Source of the DNA: Planctomycetota bacterium
Lineage (GTDB): Bacteria > Planctomycetota > UBA1135 > GCA-002686595
Length of the DNA: 54,359 nt
Direction of reading: 5' to 3'
Assembly (NCBI GenBank): GCA_030746555.1
Contig: JASLMK010000122.1
Location: 1 to 54,359, forward strand
Below are positions 16,793-24,800 of this stretch, in pieces. A model generated the notes under the pieces. That model was not told the origin of the DNA and did not search any database. It worked only from the letters and a program-made list of their open reading frames with translations. Both the position numbers and the translations under genes were made by a program. How positions within the stretch are numbered: position 1 is the first letter of the stretch; each line of letters starts with the position of its first letter.

Positions 16793-17577
16793 TGGGGCCG
16801 GCGGTCTGGACCGTCCTGGGCGCCGGATCGATTCTGCCGCGCGCGGGGTTGGGTTGTTCGGGACACGCCCTGCGCGCGACTGGGGGGAGCGGGGTGACCC
16901 TGTTCGACTGCGGGCCGGGCACCCTGCGGGCCCTGGCCGCGGCGGGGATCGGCCTGGGGGAGGTGCGTCGCATCGTGATCAGCCACTTCCATCCCGACCA
17001 CTGCCTCGACCTGGCGGCGGTGGCCTTCGCGCGGCGGAACCCGTGCTTCGCGCCGGGACCGCTGGAGCTCGTCGGACCGCGCGGCCTGGTGGAGTGGCTC
17101 GAGGGCCTGGCCTCCGCCTTGGGGCGGTGGGCGTGCTTCGAGGGCGTGGCGGTGCGCGAGGCCGCCCCCGGCGATGTCCTCGCCGCCGGCGCCGACCCCA
17201 CGCGCCTGTCGTGCGCCGCCACGGGCCACACCCCCGAGGCCCTGGCCTGGCGCGCGGACCTGGGCGAAGGGGGCTCGGTCGTCTACAGCGGAGACAGCGG
17301 CGAGTGCGATGCCCTCGCCGAGCTGGCCGCCGGCGCCGACCTGTTCGTCTGCGAGTGTTCCTTCCCCGAGGACCAGGCCGTCGAGGCGCACCTGACGCCG
17401 CGCGGCGCGGGGCGGCTGGCGCGGCGGGCGGGTTGCCGTAGACTCCTGTTGACGCATTTCTACCCGACGCTCGAGCCGGCGGTCGCCGTCCGGGAGGCGG
17501 GTGCGGTCTTCGACGGCGCGGTGTGCGCGGCGCGCGACGGCAGCCGCCACTTCCTGTGCGCGATGCCCTGGTCCTGA
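16792..17577 (+). CDS. Metallo-beta-lactamase-fold hydrolase, RNase Z-like
   Basis: The GTG at 16792 shares a base with the galE stop and gives 261 residues. The metal site is clear: ISHFHPDHCLDLAAV (HXHXDH), TGHTPEALAWR, YSGDSGECDAL and LLTHFYP. The arrangement (early TVLGAGSILPRAGLGCSG, DCGPGTLRAL, late LLTHFYPTLEP) is that of RNase Z/ElaC-like and phosphodiesterase-like MBL proteins. It lacks a recognisable flexible exosite arm, so tRNA processing is not certain and a small-molecule phosphodiesterase is equally possible. Overlap with galE suggests cotranscription without an obvious metabolic link. Confidence 0.85.
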   Translation: MGPAVWTVLGAGSILPRAGLGCSGHALRATGGSGVTLFDCGPGTLRALAAAGIGLGEVRRIVISHFHPDHCLDLAAVAFARRNPCFAPGPLELVGPRGLVEWLEGLASALGRWACFEGVAVREAAPGDVLAAGADPTRLSCAATGHTPEALAWRADLGEGGSVVYSGDSGECDALAELAAGADLFVCECSFPEDQAVEAHLTPRGAGRLARRAGCRRLLLTHFYPTLEPAVAVREAGAVFDGAVCAARDGSRHFLCAMPWS

Positions 17578-17638
17578 CGAGGCGGCCTCGACTCCCGCTG
17601 CCTCGCCCCCCCCCCTCTCTCTCCTCCCCTCCCGCCCC

Positions 17639-19228
17639 ATGCAATCCGGAGCAACGATCGGCTTCTGCGTCTGCCTGCTCGTCGCAGGCTCGCCAGTCCA
17701 TCCGGAAGGTGACATCGCCGAGGCGACGGTGCGGGCTCACATCGAGGTCCTCGCCGCGCCCGGCATGGAGGGGCGGGACACGCCGAGCGAGGGGTTGCGG
17801 CGAGCCGCGCGCTACATCGCGGAGTGCTTTGGGGGGTACGGGCTGGTCCCGGCGGAGGACTCGGTCGTGGTCCTGCAGCGCGAGGGCACCGAGTTCGGCT
17901 ACGAAGACGCGGGCGAGGACGCCCGTCCGAGCTTCCTGCGACCCTACCGGGTGCAGCACGAGGCGCCGGTGCCCGAGGAGTGTTCGCTGGCGGTGGTCGT
18001 CGGCGGTGAGGAGTTCGAGTTCACCTTCGGCCGCGACTTCGTGCCTGTCTCGCGCTGTGTCGGTAGCGCCCGGGGCGAACTGGCGTTCGTCGGCTTTGGG
18101 ATCGACGCTCCGAACGAGCGCTACGACGACTTCAAGGGTGCGCGCCTGCAGGGCAAGGTCGCCCTCGTGTTCGAGGGCGAGCCGCGCCATCGCAGGCGCT
18201 TCGACGGCGCCGAGATCACGGCCGACGGCTCTCTGTGGAGGAAGCTGGGTCACCTCGGCGACGCGGGCGTGCGCGCGGTCCTGGTCGTACGGCGCACCCC
18301 CGAGGGCGCGGAGGACGACGAGGAGAACCTCCTGGACTTTCGCCACTCCTTCGCCCGCTTCGCGAACGAACGACCGCCGCGCACGCCGCGTTCGCGGCCA
18401 CCGGTGCTGGAGATCAGCATGGCGGCGGCCTCGCGCCTCCTGGACACCGACGCGGCCAAGCTCGTCGCCCGCATGGACAAGAGCTCTCGCCCGGTTTCGC
18501 TGAAGCTCTCAGGGCGCGAGATCAGCCTGGACTCGACCACCACCCAGCGCCCCGTCCGGGTCGACAACGTGGTCGGGCTCCTGCCCGGCAGCGACCCGCG
18601 CTTGCGGGAAGAAGTGGTCATCCTTGGCGCCCACTACGACCACATCGGCGTCGACGCACGGGGACGCATCGGGACGGGAGCCGACGACAACGCCTCGGGG
18701 ACCTCGGCCATGCTGGCGGTGATCGAGGCCCTGGCTGCCGACCCGCCGTCGCGGACCGTCCTGGCCTGCGCCTTCTCCGGGGAGGAGGACGGTCTGGTGG
18801 GCTCGCGCGAGTTGGCCCGCAACCTGCCGGTCGACCGCGGGCGGATCGTCGCGATGGTCAACCTCGACATGCTCGGATTCGGCGATGACGACGAGGTGGC
18901 GGTCATTGGCCTGCGGCAGAATCCGGGGCTGGCCACCCTCGTCGAGCGGGCGCGCAAGCACTCCAAGACCGGCATCCGCAAGCTCGTGACCAAGGGCGGC
19001 GAGGACCTCTTTCGTCGCTCGGACCAGTTCTCGTTCCACCAGATCGGCCTGCCGACCCTGTTCTTCTTCGAGGGCCTGCCGATCAGCCGCAACGTCGACT
19101 ACCACACCTGGCGCGATCGGATCGAGGGCGTCTCGGTGCGCAAGATCACGCGCTCGGCGCGCCTGGTGCGCAACGCCGTGTGGCTCTTGGCCACCGACGA
19201 CCGCCGCCCGCCGGCTCCCGGGCGCTGA
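17639..19228 (+). CDS. Secreted M28-family zinc peptidase with PA-like insert
   Basis: The ATG at 17639 gives 529 residues and opens a short signal-like hydrophobic stretch (GFCVCLLVAGS). The catalytic M28 domain occupies the C-terminal half with all zinc and catalytic motifs: GAHYDHIG, GADDNASGTSAML, AFSGEEDGLVGSREL, MVNLDMLGFG, DLFRRSDQFSF and DYHTWRDRIEGV. Residues 130-280 look like a protease-associated (PA) domain inserted before it. Family members are aminopeptidases or carboxypeptidases acting outside the cytoplasm. The 40 bases before the start are a C/T-only tract with no Shine-Dalgarno site. A hairpin follows the stop. Confidence 0.9.
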   Translation: MQSGATIGFCVCLLVAGSPVHPEGDIAEATVRAHIEVLAAPGMEGRDTPSEGLRRAARYIAECFGGYGLVPAEDSVVVLQREGTEFGYEDAGEDARPSFLRPYRVQHEAPVPEECSLAVVVGGEEFEFTFGRDFVPVSRCVGSARGELAFVGFGIDAPNERYDDFKGARLQGKVALVFEGEPRHRRRFDGAEITADGSLWRKLGHLGDAGVRAVLVVRRTPEGAEDDEENLLDFRHSFARFANERPPRTPRSRPPVLEISMAAASRLLDTDAAKLVARMDKSSRPVSLKLSGREISLDSTTTQRPVRVDNVVGLLPGSDPRLREEVVILGAHYDHIGVDARGRIGTGADDNASGTSAMLAVIEALAADPPSRTVLACAFSGEEDGLVGSRELARNLPVDRGRIVAMVNLDMLGFGDDDEVAVIGLRQNPGLATLVERARKHSKTGIRKLVTKGGEDLFRRSDQFSFHQIGLPTLFFFEGLPISRNVDYHTWRDRIEGVSVRKITRSARLVRNAVWLLATDDRRPPAPGR

Positions 19229-19260
19229 GGGCGAGGCGCTTTCGGCGTCGGCCCTTGCTC

Positions 19261-19292
19261 CCCGCGGCATGAACGACTACGACTGCCGCGGG
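19261..19292 (+). terminator. Hairpin after M28 peptidase gene
   Basis: A 9-bp perfect stem (19261-19269 CCCGCGGCA with 19284-19292 TGCCGCGGG) and 14-base loop are followed directly by a small 5-bp hairpin at 19294-19306. They sit between the peptidase stop and the dacB start, with no T-run. Confidence 0.4.
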
Positions 19293-19315
19293 ACGCCCGA
19301 CGGGCGCCCCGTGGT

Positions 19316-20938
19316 ATGGACGGACGCAGGCGATGGTGGATGGGCGCGCTCGGCGCGACGGTCGCGGTCCTGGGGGCCTCGGCCCTGGCGGCGGGGGTCC
19401 TGCGCGCGGGAGCACCGACCCAGGCGGCCGAGCCCGCCCCGACGTCCGTGGAGCCCCGGGCCCCGATCGCCCCCAGCGGCGGTCTCGGGCGGGTGGTGGG
19501 CTCAGGCGGGGAGCGAGAGCGGCCCGCGCCCGACCGGCGCCTGACCGCGCGCCTGCGCGCGGCGATCGAAGCGGCCGTGTCCGAGGCGGCGCGGCGCGGC
19601 GCCGGGCGGAGCGCCATGCGCGTGTCGGTCCACGTGCGCGAGCTCTCCGGCAACCCCGAGGTGGCGGCCATCGACGCCGACGCGCCCTTGAGGCCGGCCT
19701 CCAACATGAAGCTCGTCACGACCGCGGCGGCCCTGGTCCTGCTGGGGGCCGAGGCGACCTTCGACACGCGCTTCGAGTCGTCGGCCCCGATCCGGGCGGG
19801 CGTCCTGGAGGGCGACCTCGTTCTGCGGGCCGGAGGGGACCCCCTCTTCGATCCGGACACCGACGGGGCGGTGGCCCATCTCCTGGCGCCGGTCACGGCC
19901 GAGCTCGCGCGCCTGGGGATCCGGCGCGTGCGCGGATCCGTCGTTCTGGACGAGGGACACTTCCCAAAGCCGGGTCCCGGCCCCGGCTGGCCTCCGGCCG
20001 GGCAGCATTGGAGCGAGAGCTGCGCCCGGGCAGCGGGCTTCAGCGTCAACGCGGGTTGTCTGACGGCCCTCGTCGAGGCGGCGAGCACGGGCGGCGAGGC
20101 ACGGGTGCGGGTGGAGCCCGCCGGGCACGGCCTGCGGCGGCGGGGGACGGTGCTCACGAGCCGGCCGCGCAGCGCCCTCGACGTGGCGGTCGAGGCGCGC
20201 CCTCCGGCGGTGACCGTGCGGGGCGCGATCCCCGCCGACGTGCGCTCCTGGAGCGCTCGCTTCGCCCATCCCGACCCGGTCGAGCTGTTCGGGGCGGTAC
20301 TGACCGGCGAGCTCGCCGCAGCGGGCGTGCGCGTCGACCACGGCTTCACCAGGGAGCGGGGGCGGCCCCCCGAGCGGGGCCTGTTCGTCCTGCGTTCCCC
20401 CCTGTCGGCGGCCCTGGTCCCGATCAACCGCGACTCGAACAACGCGGTCGCCGACCAGCTCTTCCTGGCGACCGGCCAGGCGCTGACCGGCCGCGGCGAC
20501 CGGGCTGGCGGAGCTCGTGCGACCCGAGTGGCCCTCGAGCGCTTGGGCGTCGAGAGCGCCGGGCTCGTGCAGGTCGACGGCTCGGGGCTCTCGCGGGACA
20601 ACCGGGTGACGGCGCGCCAGATCACGGCCCTGGTGGAGGCGGTCACGGAGCGAGGCGGGGAGCTGGCGCGCGCCTTTCTCGACTCCCTCGCCGTGGCCGG
20701 AGAGAGCGGCACCCTGGCGCGGCGCATGAACGATGCGCCGACCCGAGGCCGGGTGCGTGCCAAGACGGGGTGGATCGCGGGTACGAGCGCTCTCTCGGGC
20801 GTGGTCGAGACCCTGGCCGAAAAGCGCCTGGTGTTCTCGATCCTGGTCGACTACCCCGACCTTCCGGGGCTCAACACCCACTGCTGGAAGCCGATGGCCG
20901 ACGAGCTCTGCGCGCACCTGGCGAGGTGGGATGGCTGA
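19316..20938 (+). CDS. dacB: D-alanyl-D-alanine carboxypeptidase/endopeptidase, PBP4 (DacB) family
   Basis: DacB (peptidase S13) trims or cuts peptidoglycan cross-links in the periplasm. The 540-residue protein has an N-terminal signal anchor (WWMGALGATVAVLGASALAAG). All three penicillin-binding motifs are present: SXXK as S129-N-M-K132, SXN in RDSNNAVAD, and KTG in VRAKTGWIAG. The long insert between the first two motifs is characteristic of PBP4. The presence of this enzyme implies that a peptidoglycan wall is made. The stop overlaps the start of the downstream inositol-phosphatase gene by 8 bases. Confidence 0.92.
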   Translation: MDGRRRWWMGALGATVAVLGASALAAGVLRAGAPTQAAEPAPTSVEPRAPIAPSGGLGRVVGSGGERERPAPDRRLTARLRAAIEAAVSEAARRGAGRSAMRVSVHVRELSGNPEVAAIDADAPLRPASNMKLVTTAAALVLLGAEATFDTRFESSAPIRAGVLEGDLVLRAGGDPLFDPDTDGAVAHLLAPVTAELARLGIRRVRGSVVLDEGHFPKPGPGPGWPPAGQHWSESCARAAGFSVNAGCLTALVEAASTGGEARVRVEPAGHGLRRRGTVLTSRPRSALDVAVEARPPAVTVRGAIPADVRSWSARFAHPDPVELFGAVLTGELAAAGVRVDHGFTRERGRPPERGLFVLRSPLSAALVPINRDSNNAVADQLFLATGQALTGRGDRAGGARATRVALERLGVESAGLVQVDGSGLSRDNRVTARQITALVEAVTERGGELARAFLDSLAVAGESGTLARRMNDAPTRGRVRAKTGWIAGTSALSGVVETLAEKRLVFSILVDYPDLPGLNTHCWKPMADELCAHLARWDG

Positions 20939-21743
20939 CGGGAGCGAACGGGTCGGGGATCTCGCGGAGGTGATCGAGGTCGCGCGGGAGGCGGCGATCG
21001 AGGCGGGCGAGCTCCTCCTGGAGTCGTTCGGACGCCTGCAGTCCTCCCAGATCGGGACCAAGTCCTCCGCTCGGGATCTGGTGACCGAGGCGGACTTCGC
21101 GAGCGAACGCTTGCTGGTCGAACGCCTGCGGGAGGCCTTCCCCCGCCACCGCATCGAGTCGGAGGAAGAAGTGCACGACGCCCCCGACGACGGCGCGCCG
21201 CGCTGGTTCCTCGACCCGCTCGACGGGACCGTCAACTTCGTCCACGGCCTGCCGGCCTTCGCCGTGAGCATGGGGCTGTGGGCCGGCGGGGAGCCCCTGG
21301 CGGCGGTCGTTCACCTGCCACGGCTGGAGGAGACCTTCTGCGCGGTTCGGGGCGGTGGGACCTGGCTGGGGAAGCGGCGCCAGCAGGTCTCCAAGACCGC
21401 GGAGCTGGGGCGAGCGGTCCTGGCGACGGGATTCCCGTATCGGCGGGGCGAGCTCGAGCACTCCAACCTGGAGAACTTCAACCGCTTCTTCTACGACCTG
21501 CGCGGCATCCGGCGCATGGGGGCCGCGGCGGTGGACCTGGCCTACGTCGCCGCCGGGCGCCTGGACGGGTTCTGGGAGCTGCACCTCTCGCCCCACGACG
21601 TCGCGGCGGGGGGGTTGCTCGTGCGGGAGGCGGGCGGGCTCGTCACCGACGCCGACGGCGGGGAGGACTGGCTGCGGGGAGGACATGTCGTCGCCGCGGG
21701 CCCTGCGCTGCAGCCGCAGATCCGCGCCCGAGTGGAGCACTGA
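20931..21743 (+). CDS. Inositol monophosphatase family protein
   Basis: The ATG at 20931 overlaps the dacB stop and gives 270 residues, the SuhB/IMPase size. Metal and substrate motifs are KSSARDLVTEAD, IESEEE, WFLDPLDGTVNFVHG (canonical DPLDGT) and GAAAVDLAYVAAGRLDGFWE. The final motif reads SPHDVAAG where most members have PWDVAAG; the metal-binding Asp is kept. Possible substrates are inositol 1-phosphate, fructose 1,6-bisphosphate or histidinol phosphate; sequence alone does not decide. The gene is translationally linked to dacB without an obvious functional tie. Confidence 0.9.
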   Translation: MADGSERVGDLAEVIEVAREAAIEAGELLLESFGRLQSSQIGTKSSARDLVTEADFASERLLVERLREAFPRHRIESEEEVHDAPDDGAPRWFLDPLDGTVNFVHGLPAFAVSMGLWAGGEPLAAVVHLPRLEETFCAVRGGGTWLGKRRQQVSKTAELGRAVLATGFPYRRGELEHSNLENFNRFFYDLRGIRRMGAAAVDLAYVAAGRLDGFWELHLSPHDVAAGGLLVREAGGLVTDADGGEDWLRGGHVVAAGPALQPQIRARVEH

Positions 21744-21799
21744 GCCCCGGCGCGGTGAGCGCGGCCGATCGGCGCCTACCGACGGCCGCCCCGTGGTGC

Positions 21800-21805
21800 T
21801 AGGAT
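21800..21805 (+). promoter_or_regulatory. -10-like TAGGAT upstream of uvrA
   Basis: TAGGAT lies 81 bases before the uvrA ATG. The same hexamer precedes the sulfatase gene. If real, it gives a pyrimidine-rich leader. No LexA-like palindrome is visible in the leader, so SOS control is not supported. Confidence 0.35.
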
Positions 21806-21886
21806 CGGCGGTCTTTCCCTCTCCCCTTCCCGGCGCGATTCCGCCCCCCACCGACCGGGGAGGCGCCGGAGACCGGGACACCCCGC

Positions 21887-24800
21887 ATGTCCGCCGCCAG
21901 AGCAGAGAACCCGCCGGTCGCCGGTGGCTCCCGAGGAGCCCTGCGGATCCGTGGAGCCCGCCAGCACAACCTGGCGGACGTCGATCTCGAGCTCCCGCGG
22001 GACAAGCTGGTGGCGATCACCGGGCTCTCGGGCTCGGGCAAGTCCTCCCTCGCCTTCGACACCCTCTTCCGCGAGGGTCAGCGGCGCTTCCTGGAGACCC
22101 TCTCCGCCTACGCCCGCCAGTTCCTCGGGCGGATGGAGAAGCCCGACGTGGACGCCGTCGAGGGACTCTCGCCCACGATCGCGGTGGACCAGAAGTCGAT
22201 CGCACGCGGCTCGCGCTCGACCGTAGGTACCCTGACGGAGATCGTCGACCATCTGCGCGTGCTCTACGCCCGGGCGGGGCGCCCGCACTGCCCGGGCTGC
22301 CGGCTGTCCGTGCGCCGACAGACCCCCGAGGCGATCGTGGCGGCGATCTTGGCCGACCACGCGGGGGCCCGGGTCCAGGTGCTCGCGCCCGTCGTGCGCG
22401 GGCGCAAGGGCGCCCACCGCAAGCTGCTCTCCGACCTGCGGCGCACGGGCCTGGTGCGCGCCAGGATCGACGGCGAGCTGCGCCGCCTGGAGGAGGTGGA
22501 GGCGCTCGAGCGCTACCGCCTGCACACGATCGAAGCGGTCGTCGACCGGCTCAAGCCCGACCCCGAGCAGCCGGCGCGCCTGCGCGAAGCGGTCGAGGGC
22601 GCTCTCGAGCTCGGCGGGGGCGACCTGCTCGTCGTGGCCGACGACGGCGAGCGGACCTTCTCGACCCAACGCTCGTGCCCCGGCTGCGGCGAGGAGGTGC
22701 CGCCTCTGGAGCCGCGCCTGTTCTCGTTCAACTCGCCCCACGGAGCGTGCCCCGCCTGCGAGGGGCTGGGCTTCGTGCGCAGGGCGTCGGAGCGGGCGAT
22801 CGTGCGTGATCCGTCGCTCAGCTTGCGCGAGGGCGCCCTCTCGGTCACGCGCGCCAGCGGCGGCGCCCTGCTCTTCCCTCGCGTCGACTTCGCCTTCCTC
22901 GAACGGGTGGGCGAGGCACACGGGTTCGACCTCGATACGCCTTGGGGCGAGCTGGGCGCCGACGCACGCGCGACCGTGCTGCACGGCACCGGCGACGAGC
23001 GCTTCCCCGACAGCTCCTCTTGGAGCGGGCGGCGCTACCGGGGCAAGGCGCGCTGGATGCGGCGCTTCCGCGGCGTCCTGCCGGCTATCCTGCGCGCCCA
23101 GGACTCGGGCGCTCTCAAGCGCATGGCGCGCCGCTTGCTGGCAGAGGAGGTCTGCGCCGCGTGCGACGGCAGCCGCCTGCGCCCGGCGGCCAACGCGGTG
23201 CTCCTGGGGGAGACGCCCCTGGCCGACCTGGTCGCAGGCCCCGTGGCCGACCTGCCCGAGCTCCTCGACGCCCTCTCCCTCGAGCCGCGAGAGGCGCGCA
23301 TCGCTCGCGACCTCCTGGCCGAGGTGCACCGGCGCGTGGAGTTCCTCCTCGGGCTCGGCCTTGGGTACCTGACCCTCGACCGCCGGGCCGACACCCTCTC
23401 CGGCGGCGAGGCCCAGCGCATCCGCCTCGCGGCCCAGCTCGGAGCAGGCCTGCAGGGCGTCACCTACGTCCTCGACGAGCCGTCGATCGGGCTCCACCCT
23501 CGGGACCAGGCGCAGCTCCTCGACGCCTTGCGCTCCCTGCGGGACGGGGGCAACTCGGTCCTGGTCGTCGAGCACGACGAGGCGACCCTGCGAGCCGCGG
23601 ACCACCTCGTCGACGTGGGGCCTGGCGCGGGGCGCAGCGGCGGCCGGATCGTGGCCTCGGGCCCGCCGGCGGTCGTGGCGCGCGCAAAGAGCCCGACCGG
23701 GAGCCTGCTGCGCGGCGAGATCGCGATGCCGGCGCCGTCCGAACGCCGCGCCGGCACCGCCGGGGAGCTGGTCGTGCGCGGCGCCCGGGCCCACAACCTG
23801 GCGGGGATCGACGTCGCCTTCCCGCTCGGGAGGCTCGTGGCGGTCACGGGGGTCAGCGGGTCGGGCAAGAGCACCCTGGTGGACGGGATCCTGCGCCGGG
23901 CCGGCGAGCGTCATCTGGGGCGCGAGGCGCCGCCGCCCTTGGAGCACGAACGCGTCGAGGGCCTCGACCTCGTCGACGAGCTGGTCGTGATCGACGCCGC
24001 GCCCATCGGGCGCACGCCGCGCTCCAATCCGGCGACCTACACCGGTGCCCTGGGCCCGATCCGCGAGCTGTTCGCGAGCCTCCCCGAGAGCAAGTTGCGC
24101 GGGTACTCCCGCAGTCGCTTCTCGTTCAACGTGGCCGGAGGGCGTTGCGAGACCTGTCAGGGAGCCGGCGCCCTGCTCGTCGAGCTGCAGTTCCTCGCGC
24201 CGGTGACGGTCACCTGCGAGGACTGCGGCGGCCGGCGCTTCCAGGCGGCGACCCTCGACGTGCGGTACGCGGGGCGCTCGATCGCCGACGTCCTCGACCT
24301 GACCGTGGACGAGGCTCTCGAGCTGTTCTGTGACCACCCCCGCATCGCCCGGCCCCTGGCCTTGTGCCGGGAGATCGGGATCGGCTACCTGACCCTGGGC
24401 CAGCCCTCGACGACCCTCTCGGGAGGCGAGGCCCAGCGCATCAAGCTGGCGAAGGAGCTGGCGCGCAAGCCGCGCAGGCACACCCTCTACCTCCTCGACG
24501 AGCCGACGACCGGCCTGCACGCGGCGGACGTGGCGCGCCTGCTCGCGGCCTTGCAGACCCTGGTGGAGCGGGGGCACACGGTGATCGTCGTGGAGCACGA
24601 CCTCTCGCTCGTCTGGGCCTGCGACCACGTCATCGATCTGGGCCCGGAGGGGGGCGACGGCGGCGGGCGGATCGTGGTCGAGGGCACCCCCGAGCGCTTG
24701 ATCGGGTGCCCCGCCTCCCATACGGGCTCCGCCCTGCGCGCCGCGCGCGAGGCGAGGGTCCCCGAGCCGGGCGAAGCGCCCGCGTCCGGGGCGCCATCGG

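Noticed and set aside
16792..17577. Naming the metallo-beta-lactamase protein as RNase Z (rnz)
   Set aside because: The zinc ligands fit, but the flexible arm that binds tRNA is not recognisable, so only a family-level call is justified.
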